The notes under the pieces: generated by a model | Told to the model about the DNA's origin: nothing | Databases searched by the model: none | The model's input: the letters and a program-made list of their open reading frames with translations, nothing else | Translations under genes and position numbers: made by a program | Assembly: GCA_001787465.1 (NCBI GenBank) | Contig: MFXJ01000007.1 | Location: forward strand, 1 to 15,826 | DNA: 15,826 bases | From: Candidatus Peregrinibacteria bacterium RIFOXYB2_FULL_32_7 | GTDB lineage: Bacteria > Patescibacteriota > Gracilibacteria > UBA1369 > GWF2-33-10 | Reading direction: 5' to 3' | Shown here: one piece after another, positions 1 through 6,037 of the stretch | Numbering within the stretch: position 1 is the first letter of the stretch | How the letters are laid out: every line of letters starts with the position of its first letter

Positions 1-65
1 TTACTTAAATCCTCAACTTTGCTTTGATAACGACCATCTAAAGGTGACACAGCAGTAATAGACAT
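1..65 (-). CDS. purB: Adenylosuccinate lyase, N-terminal fragment (partial at window edge)
   Basis: Only the first 21 codons are in the window; the gene continues off the left edge. The reverse strand reads MSITAVSPLDGRY followed by QSKVEDLS. This matches the N-terminus of adenylosuccinate lyase, where a 'T-A-[VL]-[ST]-P-[LV]-D-G-R-Y' stretch is characteristic. The enzyme makes AMP from adenylosuccinate and also acts one step earlier, on SAICAR, in purine synthesis. The ATG at 65-63 is the natural start because the motif begins three residues later. It is divergent from sdaAB with 156 bases between them. No Shine-Dalgarno sequence is visible; the leader is A/T only just upstream of the start. 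The call rests on a short but distinctive motif. Confidence 0.82.
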   Translation of the reverse strand, partial: MSITAVSPLDGRYQSKVEDLS

Positions 66-118
66 TTTTATAATTTTAAATTTTAAATTATTTTTTTAAC
101 AAACTTAAAACTATTTTT

Positions 119-148
119 ATGTTACCTTTTTTTCTTTCCATCTTTCAA
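119..148 (-). promoter_or_regulatory. Weak candidate promoter for purB
   Basis: On the minus strand TTGAAA (148-143) is followed after 18 bases by TAACAT (124-119), about 54 bases before the purB ATG. The -35 box is good, the -10 box is moderate, and the spacing is one base longer than ideal. In sequence this AT-rich such matches can arise by chance. Confidence 0.3.
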
Positions 149-183
149 CCAAAAAATCTCTTCCCCTCTCCAAAAATCCTCCT

Positions 184-189
184 TATAAT
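184..189 (+). promoter_or_regulatory. Candidate -10 box (TATAAT) for the sdaAB-sdaAA operon
   Basis: A perfect TATAAT lies 32 bases before the sdaAB ATG. The bases 17 upstream (TTCCCC, 161-166) are a poor -35 box, so the promoter may be weak or need an activator. The leader after it is pyrimidine-rich and has no ribosome binding site of the GGAGG type. Confidence 0.4.
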
Positions 190-221
190 ACCCCCGTAAC
201 TTTTTTCTTTTTTCTTAAATC

Positions 222-911
222 ATGTCTGAAACTTGGAGCATCTTCGATGTTATCGGCCCAGTCATGATCGGACCTTCAAGTTCTCATACTGCTGGGGCTT
301 GCTTCATTGGTCTGATGGCGAGACAAATTTTTGGCGAAGAACCAAAAGAAGTAAAAATCAAACTTCATGGATCTTACGGTGAAGTTTATAAAGGTCATGG
401 AACTGATATCGCGATACTAGCCGGCCTACTCAATATTCAGCCTCACGAGTCCATTCTCGCGCAATCAATGGAAATTGCTAAAAAAAAGAAAATTAAATTT
501 GAATTTGAAAGTTGTAATCTCGGATCAAACTTACACCCAAATACAGCTTTAATAAAAATGATCGCAAAAGATAAAAAAATGTATGTGCAAGGAGAATCAA
601 TCGGAGGAGGCAAATGTAAAATTACGGAAATAGATAAAGCAATAGTTTCAATTGGACCGGAAATGTCTTGTTTGCTCGTTAAATATGATAATAAAAATAA
701 TATCTTAACGGATATTATCAATATTGTTACTAAAAGAAATTTTCACATCAATCAAATAGACACTCCTGTTTATAAAGATGTAACACTAGCTGTAATCATG
801 GTACGCGAACATTTTGAAAATGATATCTTAAATGATATCAAAAAACTTCCAGGTGTGATCTTTACTTCATACATAAATCACATCTCTCATTACAACCAAA
901 ACTACGATTAA
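222..911 (+). CDS. sdaAB: L-serine dehydratase, iron-sulfur-dependent, beta subunit
   Basis: This is the beta chain (229 aa) of the two-subunit [4Fe-4S] L-serine dehydratase, which deaminates L-serine to pyruvate and ammonia in the cytoplasm. The N-terminal half carries the family's GPSSSHTAGA signature (residues 17-26), the GSYGEVYKGHGTD block (about 50-62), HPNT (105-108) and SIGGG (126-130). Residues about 147-220 look like an ACT domain, as in Bacillus-type SdaAB, where such domains serve in regulation. The length is usual for the family. The alpha chain follows after 45 bases in the same direction, so the two are very likely co-transcribed. In single-chain enzymes such as that of E. coli these two parts are fused. 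Start: this ATG begins the usual 'ifDviGP' N-terminus. The upstream leader is a run of T and C with no Shine-Dalgarno sequence. Confidence 0.93.
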   Translation: MSETWSIFDVIGPVMIGPSSSHTAGACFIGLMARQIFGEEPKEVKIKLHGSYGEVYKGHGTDIAILAGLLNIQPHESILAQSMEIAKKKKIKFEFESCNLGSNLHPNTALIKMIAKDKKMYVQGESIGGGKCKITEIDKAIVSIGPEMSCLLVKYDNKNNILTDIINIVTKRNFHINQIDTPVYKDVTLAVIMVREHFENDILNDIKKLPGVIFTSYINHISHYNQNYD

Positions 912-956
912 AACTTACATTAATAAATTTTTTTCTTTGTCCTTTTTCCTAAACTA

Positions 957-1835
957 ATGAGCAAACAATTTTTCTCAGCAAAAAAATTAATAAAATTAAC
1001 AAACGAGGATAAATGCTCCATTCCCACAATGGTGCTAAAAGCCGAAAGCGAACTTACGGGCAGAACTGAAGACGAAATCAAAAAAAACATGGCGCAAAGA
1101 TTAGAACTAATGAGAAAATCCATAAATTTTGGTTTAAAAGGTAAAAAATCTTTAAGCGGAATGCTCTATGATGAAGGGAAAAAAATGTATGAAAAAATAA
1201 ATGATAAAAATATGGTTGGCAATAAAATGATTTTAAGAGCGGTAAGTTACGCTTTATCCATCATGAATTGCAATGCTAGCTTGGGACGAATAGTCGCCGC
1301 TCCAACTGCTGGATCCTCAGGAGTCCTGCCTGGAATAATATTTGCTTATTTAGAAGAAAAAAAAGCACCACTTGATTTAGGAGTTGAAGCTTTGCTTACA
1401 GCTTCTGGAATAGGATTAATTATTGCCAATAAAGCCACTTTTTCAGCCGCAAAAGCGGGCTGTCAGGCCGAAATTGGCGTATCATCAGCAATGGCCGCCT
1501 CCGCGCTTTCTTATATGCGTGGCATGTCAGTAGAACAATGCGTGGATTCAGCTGGGCTAGCCCTCAAAAATTTTCTCGGACTAGCTTGTGATCCAGTTGC
1601 CGGACTAGTAGAAGTACCCTGCGCCAAACGAAATGCTTTTGCCGTAAGTCATGCTTTTATGGCCAGCGATATGGTTTATGCGGGAATTAAAAGCGTTATT
1701 CCTTTTGATGAAATTGTCATGGCTATGAATGATGTAGGCAGATCAATGTCCACAAGAATAAAAGAAACTGCCCAATGCGGACTAGCTATGACTAAGACCG
1801 GAAAAAAATTAAAAGAAAAAATCTTTAACAAATAA
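957..1835 (+). CDS. sdaAA: L-serine dehydratase, iron-sulfur-dependent, alpha subunit
   Basis: This is the catalytic alpha chain (292 aa) of L-serine dehydratase, and it holds the oxygen-sensitive [4Fe-4S] cluster that binds serine. Visible family blocks are NASLGRIVAAPTAGSSG (about 106-122), AGCQAEIGVSSAMAA (about 167-181) and LACDPVAGLVEVPCAKRNA (about 209-227). Cys169, Cys211 and Cys222 sit where the family's cluster cysteines are. Cys274, in a C-terminal TAQCGLA segment, is a further conserved-type cysteine. The length matches stand-alone alpha chains. It lies 45 bases after sdaAB and completes the enzyme. The pair gives the cell a route from serine to pyruvate and implies a largely anoxic or well-protected cytoplasm, which is an inference from the cluster type. 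Confidence 0.94.
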   Translation: MSKQFFSAKKLIKLTNEDKCSIPTMVLKAESELTGRTEDEIKKNMAQRLELMRKSINFGLKGKKSLSGMLYDEGKKMYEKINDKNMVGNKMILRAVSYALSIMNCNASLGRIVAAPTAGSSGVLPGIIFAYLEEKKAPLDLGVEALLTASGIGLIIANKATFSAAKAGCQAEIGVSSAMAASALSYMRGMSVEQCVDSAGLALKNFLGLACDPVAGLVEVPCAKRNAFAVSHAFMASDMVYAGIKSVIPFDEIVMAMNDVGRSMSTRIKETAQCGLAMTKTGKKLKEKIFNK

Positions 1836-1920
1836 CGAAACATTCGCATCCATCGCAAATTAAATCATTGTAGAGAGAAAAAAGACGTGGCATTAATTAT
1901 AATGCACCTAAAATCTTTTA

Positions 1921-2079
1921 ATGATCGAAAACAAGCACGATAATAAAATATTTCTCTACCTCCCAATTGATCAAAAAAAAGCATTTTTCTTAAAAAGAAT
2001 TCCTGGCAGAATAGAAATCATCGAAGAATTCCCCAATTTTAAACAAAAAATAATTGATCTTTTAAAAAATTGCTTATAA
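1921..2079 (+). CDS. Possible small protein of 52 residues, function unknown
   Basis: An open frame starts with ATG at 1921 and ends with TAA at 2077-2079. It reads MIENKHDNKIFLYLPIDQ and continues with AFFLKRIPGRIEIIEEFPN up to the ending LLKNCL. The composition (charged, with alternating hydrophobic residues and a plausible helix at the end) looks like a real protein, but I recognise no family. A perfect TATAAT at 1898-1903 lies 18 bases before the ATG, which would give a nearly leaderless transcript; its -35 box is poor. The last codons (TTGCTTATA) are part of the left arm of the palindrome that follows, so the gene's 3' end may have been remodelled by a repeat. A chance frame in AT-rich DNA cannot be excluded. 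Confidence 0.4.
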   Translation: MIENKHDNKIFLYLPIDQKKAFFLKRIPGRIEIIEEFPNFKQKIIDLLKNCL

Positions 2080-2154
2080 AAATAGAAATAATAATTTTGT
2101 AGGGTGCGCAGATCTGCGCACCCTACCCTACAAAATTATTATTTCTATAAACAA
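2070..2154. repeat. Long inverted repeat with a 28-base perfect palindrome at its core
   Basis: The core, 2099-2126, is a perfect palindrome centred on AGATCT, with arms GTAGGGTGCGCA and TGCGCACCCTAC. Outward, the AT-rich arms also match (GAAATAATAATTTT on the left, its complement AAAATTATTATTTC on the right). Two offsets interrupt the match: five extra bases on the right, where CCCTA is doubled (2121-2130), and about five or six extra on the left (AAAATA near 2079-2084). The outermost matched bases are TTGCTTATA (2070-2078) and TATAAACAA (2146-2154). It sits between a small gene and the DUF192 gene, both on the plus strand. There is no T-run right after it, so it is not a typical intrinsic terminator. 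A repeat-type mobile palindrome fits better. Confidence 0.8.
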
Positions 2155-2162
2155 CTTAAATC

Positions 2163-2489
2163 ATGTATCTAAAAATCAATCAAAGCGCCATTTCTTTAAA
2201 AGAAGCTTCAACCTTTTTTCAAAGATTTCTGGGCCTTTCCTACAAACGAAACTCAAAATTTGCTCTGCTTTTTAAAAACACAAAATGCGTCCACACCTTT
2301 GGCATGTTTTTTCAAATCCACCTTCTTTGCTTAAATCAAAATTTTGAAATCATAAAAATCAAAACCAATTTAAAACCTTTTCGCATCTTTATCGCCCCAA
2401 AAGGAACAAAACACATCATCGAGATTCCAAGCAATTTAATCAAATTTGACAACAAAAATTCAAAATTAAAGATTGATTTACAAAACTGA
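2163..2489 (+). CDS. DUF192 family protein
   Basis: The 108-residue product shows the layout of the DUF192 family. It has an FQRFLGLSYK segment (about 19-28), where the family has 'R..GLM.R'; a FALLFKNTKCVHTFGMFF stretch (about 33-50), matching 'gmlF...vh.F.M'; a following LLCLNQNFEI strand; and KGTKHIIEIPSN (about 79-90), where the family ends with 'a..vlElp.G'. The biochemical role of DUF192 is not established. Members are often short and sometimes exported. No signal peptide is visible here, so this one is probably cytoplasmic. In some bacteria DUF192 genes sit beside Tad pilus genes; a Tad cluster lies 2.4 kb downstream here, but with unrelated genes in between. It ends with TGA, used as a true stop. 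Confidence 0.72.
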   Translation: MYLKINQSAISLKEASTFFQRFLGLSYKRNSKFALLFKNTKCVHTFGMFFQIHLLCLNQNFEIIKIKTNLKPFRIFIAPKGTKHIIEIPSNLIKFDNKNSKLKIDLQN

Positions 2490-2553
2490 ATTCTTTAACA
2501 TAAGGAAAAGATTGAAAAAACTTTTTTCTTTTTATTTTCTACTTTTTTTTAAT

Positions 2554-2868
2554 ATGTTTTTCACAGACGATAATTTCCAAACAGAGGTTCTAAATCAAAA
2601 AGGCATACCTGTACTTGTAGATTTCTATGCTGACTGGTGCGGTCCATGCCAAATGCTTTCTCCAATTATCGATGAACTTGCGGAAGAATTAAAAGGCAAA
2701 ATCAAAATGGGAAAAGTAAATGTAGATGAATCAGGAGAAATCGCCGCAAAATACAATGTACGTAGCATCCCAAAATTAATAATCGTCAAAGACGGCACCG
2801 TAGTTGAAGAAATGGTTGGGTTCCAAAGCAAAGAAGTGCTTAAAGAAAAACTGGAAAAACATATTTAG
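2554..2868 (+). CDS. trxA: Thioredoxin
   Basis: A 104-residue thioredoxin, the small cytoplasmic disulfide reductase. The active site WCGPC is at residues 28-32 (Cys29, Cys32), preceded by VLVDFYAD. The cis-proline is in RSIPKL (Pro73), followed by the usual KDGTVVEEMVGF strand-turn-strand. I place the start at 2554 (MFFTDDNFQ), where thioredoxins normally begin. The frame is open further upstream from 2473, but that would overlap the DUF192 gene and add a lysine/phenylalanine-rich tail encoded by a T-rich leader. The extra 27 residues could resemble a membrane anchor, which is a less likely alternative. It lies 64 bases after the DUF192 gene, in the same direction. The leader is very U-rich and without a Shine-Dalgarno sequence. 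Confidence 0.93.
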   Translation: MFFTDDNFQTEVLNQKGIPVLVDFYADWCGPCQMLSPIIDELAEELKGKIKMGKVNVDESGEIAAKYNVRSIPKLIIVKDGTVVEEMVGFQSKEVLKEKLEKHI

Positions 2869-2912
2869 AAGCCATAAACAAAAAGATTATAAAAAATTTC
2901 TTCGATTTTGTT

Positions 2913-2941
2913 TTGCAAAATTAGTTATTTTTTGGTAAAAT
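2913..2941 (+). promoter_or_regulatory. Sigma-70-type promoter with extended -10 for the orphan gene at 2972
   Basis: TTGCAA (2913-2918), a 17-base spacer and TAAAAT (2936-2941) are preceded by TG at the extended -10 position (2933-2934). Spacing is ideal, and the distance to the ATG at 2972 is 30 bases, so transcription would begin around 2948. It indicates that the orphan gene is transcribed on its own and not with thioredoxin. Confidence 0.65.
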
Positions 2942-2971
2942 ATTAAGATTTAATCTTTAATCTTTTTAATT

Positions 2972-3733
2972 ATGTTTGAAACAAAAAATCAACAATGTGT
3001 TGAAAGTTCTGATATTTATGAAAATACCTTGAATGGAATAAATGAGCTTACAAAAGAGCTAGAAGATTTAAACAAGCAAGAATATAATAGAATAAATGAA
3101 AATGCTGAGAAAGGATTAACATTGTTTTGTAGTACAGAAACTGACGAATGCTATACCGCAAAGAAAGGGAAAAAAGAAACTGATGGAGCGCCTGGAGGAG
3201 AAAGAACATATGGATACGTAAGAGATCAAGTCAGATCAAAAGCCTTAGAAGCGTATAGAAAAAGATTTACAGATCAGTATGTCGCAGAGGCTATAACTGA
3301 CCTTGAGACACAAATACTTCGTCAACTCCTTGGCGAAAATCTTTTAAATAAAATAGAAAAAAATTCAGGAAAAATTGCTAATGATCGAAATATATTAACT
3401 GAAAAGGAACAGGATTTATTACTTACTGCTCAAAACAAATTAGGAGGAGCCTTTTTTAAGGCTAGTAATGGCTATGATGAGACTCAATTAACTGAATTCT
3501 TAACTTCCAAAACTCAGGTAGATCCAAAAACGCCAAAAGGTTTTATTAAGCTAACGCTTACAAATAGCGGTGAAGGAAGCCCTTCGAATGGTATTGTTAG
3601 AGAAATGGGAGATTATGAATATGGCGATTCTAATTACGAAAGAGGTCTACTTTTACTTTATTTAAAAGAACTTATTAATTTAAAAAGAGAAATAAGCTGT
3701 GAAAGACAAATAACTCAAGCCGAAAAAGAATAA
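2972..3733 (+). CDS. Orphan protein of 253 residues, function unknown
   Basis: I do not recognise a family. The product is soluble and highly charged, with no signal peptide or membrane segment. Residues about 14-50 are rich in Glu, Lys, Asn and Leu and are likely helical or coiled coil (IYENTLNGINELTKELEDL). Residues about 68-80 form a Lys/Gly-rich linker, then a helical region follows (VRDQVRSKALEAYRKRF, about 83-102), and LTEKEQDLLLTAQNKLGGAFF is near 142-162. Two cysteines lie close together (Cys53, Cys60 in FCSTETDEC). The C-terminal part has LLLLYLKELINLKREI, another helix. It has its own promoter and converges on the RNase HI gene, with 32 bases between. The open frame of 762 bases and the well-placed promoter argue that it is real. 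Confidence 0.75.
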   Translation: MFETKNQQCVESSDIYENTLNGINELTKELEDLNKQEYNRINENAEKGLTLFCSTETDECYTAKKGKKETDGAPGGERTYGYVRDQVRSKALEAYRKRFTDQYVAEAITDLETQILRQLLGENLLNKIEKNSGKIANDRNILTEKEQDLLLTAQNKLGGAFFKASNGYDETQLTEFLTSKTQVDPKTPKGFIKLTLTNSGEGSPSNGIVREMGDYEYGDSNYERGLLLLYLKELINLKREISCERQITQAEKE

Positions 3734-3765
3734 AAACGAATAAAATAACAATTTAAAAATAAATT

Positions 3766-4227
3766 TCAAAATAATTTCGGTCTTTCCACCTTCGTCATTC
3801 TACCGCCGAATTTCTCTGCTTCTTTAAGAGCTATTTTATCAACCATCTCGTTGTAAAGATTTCCATTGTGCGCTTTCACCCAGTGCCATGAAATCTTAAA
3901 GGTTTTTTTTCGTAAATCTATCAAAAGCAAATCTAAAATATTCCATAAATCTAAATTTTTTTTCCGTTTCCAATTCTCATTCATAGTGCTGATAAGCAAT
4001 CTTGAATCAGAATAGATTTTTAATTCTGCATCCTCAAATTCTAAATCAGTCAAAATATATTTCAAGCCCTCAATCACCGCTTGAATTTCCATTCTATTAT
4101 TAGTAGTTTCAGCCTCCCCACCTGAATCTTTTTTAAAAATTTTTCCATTTTCCAAAAACACAAATCCCCAACCGCCAGGTCCAGGGTTCCCAATACAACT
4201 ACCGTCAGTATATAGATTCAAATTCAT
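3766..4227 (-). CDS. rnhA: Ribonuclease HI
   Basis: A 153-residue RNase HI, which cuts the RNA strand of RNA-DNA hybrids (Okazaki primers, R-loops). All catalytic residues are visible: Asp8 in YTDGSC, Glu47 in NNRMEIQAV, Asp74 in YSDSR, His120 in VKAHNG and Asp130 in NEMVDKIA. The conserved GNPGPGGWG loop (13-21) and the WVKAH strand are present. Start: the frame is open upstream to 4353, but the canonical N-terminus (MNLNLYTDGS) begins at 4227, so I use that ATG. The extra 42 residues have no resemblance to the known N-terminal hybrid-binding domain. Ends convergent to the orphan gene. No Shine-Dalgarno sequence. Confidence 0.93.
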   Translation of the reverse strand: MNLNLYTDGSCIGNPGPGGWGFVFLENGKIFKKDSGGEAETTNNRMEIQAVIEGLKYILTDLEFEDAELKIYSDSRLLISTMNENWKRKKNLDLWNILDLLLIDLRKKTFKISWHWVKAHNGNLYNEMVDKIALKEAEKFGGRMTKVERPKLF

Positions 4228-4397
4228 AAAAATAAATTTACAAATCAATCTTACCTTTATCCAACAAAAAAACAAATCTTCCCTCAACCTGAATTTTTCA
4301 TGAATTTTTCGTTGTAAATCTGTTAAAAATCGAAAGTTTTTTCCAAAAGCCACTAGACAGACTTTTTAACCAATGATGAAATTAAATATTGAATAAG

Positions 4398-4427
4398 ATA
4401 ATAAGTAATTAGTAATGAGTAATTAGG
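4398..4427. repeat. Left, inverted copy of a heptamer repeat array
   Basis: Read on the minus strand, 4427-4398 consists of 7-base units TAATTAC, TCATTAC, TAATTAC and TTATTAT after a leading CC. These match the units of the array at 4831-4984 with T in place of C at several positions. The array is therefore an opposite-orientation, decayed relative of the right-hand one, and the two enclose the four-helix-bundle gene. Confidence 0.7.
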
Positions 4428-4455
4428 CTCTATTTTAATTATTAATTTTCTATTT

Positions 4456-4833
4456 ATGAATAATTGTTTAGTGAAAAATTTTTATGATTTAGAAGTTTGG
4501 AAAGAAGCTCATAAATTAATTTTGGAAATATATAAAATAATCAAAACATTTCCAAAAGAGGAACGATTTGGAATTATTGAACAATTAAGAAGAGCAGGCA
4601 CTTCAATCACTGCAAATATAGCAGAAGGATTTGGCAGATATCATTTTAAAGATAAAATTAAATTCTATTATCAATCACGTGGATCGTTACTTGAAGTGCA
4701 AAATTTTTTACTATTAAGTAAAGATTTAGGTTACATAAATACAGAAAAATATAATGAATGTGAAAAGAAAATTGATGGCATAAAAAAACTAACAAACGGT
4801 TTAATAAACTCAATATCAAAACAAATAAACTAA
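4456..4833 (+). CDS. Four-helix-bundle protein of the S23 / 23S rRNA-intervening-sequence family
   Basis: A 125-residue all-helical protein with the family's landmarks: FYDLEVWKEAHKL (about 9-21), FPKEERFGIIEQLRRA (about 32-47), SITANIAEGFGR (about 50-61) and the SRGSLLE turn (about 74-80). The family was first found in open frames inserted in 23S rRNA genes, and the fold is shared with the Avd protein of diversity-generating retroelements. Stand-alone members like this are common in environmental genomes and have no settled function. No rRNA, reverse transcriptase or variable repeat is in this window. The gene is closely bracketed by inverted heptamer arrays; its TAA stop (4831-4833) is the first three bases of the right array. 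This suggests that gene and repeats moved, or are maintained, as one unit. Confidence 0.88.
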   Translation: MNNCLVKNFYDLEVWKEAHKLILEIYKIIKTFPKEERFGIIEQLRRAGTSITANIAEGFGRYHFKDKIKFYYQSRGSLLEVQNFLLLSKDLGYINTEKYNECEKKIDGIKKLTNGLINSISKQIN

Positions 4834-4984
4834 TTACCAATTCCCAATTACCCATTACCCATTACCAATTACCCATGCCCAATTACCAATTACCCATTAC
4901 CAATTCCCAATTACCCATTACCAATTCCCAATTACCCATTACCAATTCCCAATTACCCATTACCAATTCCCAATTACCCATGCC
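4831..4984. repeat. Array of 22 consecutive 7-base units (CAATTAC type)
   Basis: The 154 bases divide without any slip into 22 heptamers. Most are CAATTAC, CAATTCC or CCATTAC; the first is TAATTAC, and two are CCATGCC. From 4901 the order CAATTCC, CAATTAC, CCATTAC recurs as an exact 21-base period nearly four times. The first unit holds the stop codon of the four-helix-bundle gene and the last unit (4978-4984) holds the start codon of tadE. A related inverted array lies at 4398-4427, and short pieces of the same type recur at 5971-5984 and 6015-6030. Confidence 0.92.
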
Positions 4985-5372
4985 CAAACCCCCTGCTCAA
5001 GCCCTCATCGAATTTGCCATAACCCTCCCAATTCTAATTCTTATTGCTATTGGAATCATTAGTATCGGATACATGCTAACAGCGCAACAAATTATTACAC
5101 ACGCGGCCAAAGAAGGAGCTCGAATCGGCGCTCAAACAAATGATAATGCTCAAATTAACGGAACAATAGAAGCAATCATTAAATCATTCGATTCAGATCT
5201 AACCAGAACAAAAATCAACATTGATCCACAAGATCAAAATAGCCCTGATCGTCAAAGAGGAAACACTTTATCCGTAGAAATTACCTATGAAATCCCCTTC
5301 CAAATTCCAATATTTTCCGAAAATACCCTAAAAGTAAACGCCAAATCTTTGGCAAGGATTGAATATGAATAG
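4980..5372 (+). CDS. tadE: TadE-like pseudopilin of the Tad/Flp pilus cluster
   Basis: A 130-residue TadE family protein. The N-terminus [14 protein letters not shown] (4-17) is the hallmark: a short polar head, the conserved Glu (Glu11), then one membrane helix (about 13-33), followed by an extracytoplasmic domain. TadE proteins resemble prepilins and act in Tad pilus assembly. Start: ATG at 4980, which lies inside the last heptamer of the repeat array (CCATGCC). The frame also stays open back to an ATG at 4875 in another CCATGCC unit. Using it would add 35 residues made only of array translation (recurring QLPITNS), before the natural head of the protein. I judge that extension unlikely but possible. 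TadG-like gene follows 18 bases later. Confidence 0.85.
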   Translation: MPKPPAQALIEFAITLPILILIAIGIISIGYMLTAQQIITHAAKEGARIGAQTNDNAQINGTIEAIIKSFDSDLTRTKINIDPQDQNSPDRQRGNTLSVEITYEIPFQIPIFSENTLKVNAKSLARIEYE

Positions 5373-5390
5373 TAAATAATAATAAGTAAA

Positions 5391-5921
5391 ATGCTACAAT
5401 CAAAAAATTATCATCCTCCAGCTACAATTCTCGTTCTCATTGCCATGACCATCGCTATGTTTTTGCTTATTACAGCCTTGGCAATTGATGCTGGACGAAT
5501 ACTTGTAATAAAAACAAAACTGCAATCAATAGCTGATCAAAGCGTTAATGCTGGAGCTTCAATTATCGGAGATCTAATTTTAACTGCCGCGACAAATCAT
5601 CAAAACGCCGATCCTAAGTTAAATACCATTAATGATCCTTTGCAATTAATTACTGAGCAAGATATTCAAAATATTTTAAACAGCGAATCAGAAATAATTA
5701 AAGAAACAGAAAAATATCTCAATTTAAATTCTCAAAATAGCAATATTGAAATTCAAAATTACCAAATCATTTATCCATATAATTACATAACAGGCGATTC
5801 AAAACTTTTTGTAAAAATAATAATTGAACATAGAAAAGATTTGATATTTGGGAAATTAATTAGAGAAGATTTTGTAGATCTAAAAATAGAATCCGTAAGC
5901 GCCATGCAAATTAGAGAATAG
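5391..5921 (+). CDS. TadG-like pilus-assembly protein
   Basis: A 176-residue protein with the N-terminal module of the TadG/TadE-like Flp pilus proteins: one membrane helix (about 11-31), then AIDAGRILVIKTKLQSIADQ (31-50) and SVNAGA. In this family an 'aiDvGr....r.rLQ.aaDaaalagA' stretch directly follows the helix. The rest (57-176) is an extracytoplasmic domain rich in Asn, Gln and Ile, with no recognised domain; full TadG proteins often carry a long C-terminal domain that is absent here. It lies between tadE and the cpaB-like gene, which supports a role as a minor pseudopilin or assembly factor. Confidence 0.75.
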   Translation: MLQSKNYHPPATILVLIAMTIAMFLLITALAIDAGRILVIKTKLQSIADQSVNAGASIIGDLILTAATNHQNADPKLNTINDPLQLITEQDIQNILNSESEIIKETEKYLNLNSQNSNIEIQNYQIIYPYNYITGDSKLFVKIIIEHRKDLIFGKLIREDFVDLKIESVSAMQIRE

Positions 5922-5970
5922 AATCTCAAAAATCTTCTCCATCCAGTTTAAATGATCCTTTAATTATTAA

Positions 5971-6030
5971 TTACCAATTACCAACTTGCCCGTCCGTAGT
6001 AAAACGAAGGCGGGTTACCAATTACCAATT
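5971..6030. repeat. Hairpin-forming segment inside duplicated TTACCAA repeats
   Basis: TTACCAATTACCAA (5971-5984) and TTACCAATTACCAATT (6015-6030) flank about 30 bases that are GC-richer than anything nearby. Those bases begin CTTGCCCGTCCG and end CGAAGGCGGG, with complementary ends (CCCGTC with GGCGGG, one G-U pair). The block lies 7 bases before the cpaB-like start codon. The layout looks like a small palindromic element set into a stretch of the ATTACC-type repeat seen at 4831-4984. Confidence 0.7.
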
Positions 6031-6037
6031 TTTTCAA

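Noticed and set aside
443..721. Opposite-strand open frame within sdaAB, and similar ones within sdaAA, trxA, tadA, tadC and gatB.
   Set aside because: They lie fully inside well-recognised genes, have low-complexity Ser/Phe/Ile-rich translations and show no promoter or family motif.
2080..2162. The palindrome as an intrinsic terminator.
   Set aside because: The stem is long and not followed by a T-run; both sides of it are AT-rich arms, and the next gene starts at once.
2163..2489. UGA recoded as glycine, as in some Patescibacteria relatives (Gracilibacteria, Absconditabacteria).
   Set aside because: TGA ends the DUF192 gene and gatB at the expected family lengths, and no recognised gene contains an internal TGA.
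4228..4353. N-terminal extension of RNase HI as a hybrid-binding domain.
   Set aside because: The 42 residues lack the Trp/aromatic and Gly pattern of that domain, and the canonical start MNLNLYTDG fits the bacterial enzyme.
4456..4833. S23-type protein as a sign of a 23S rRNA gene with an intervening sequence, or of a diversity-generating retroelement.
   Set aside because: No rRNA-like sequence flanks the gene, and there is no reverse transcriptase, template repeat or variable repeat in the window.
4831..4984. The regular repeats could be taken for a CRISPR array.
   Set aside because: The units are 7 bases long and directly adjacent, with no spacers of unique sequence, and no cas genes are near.
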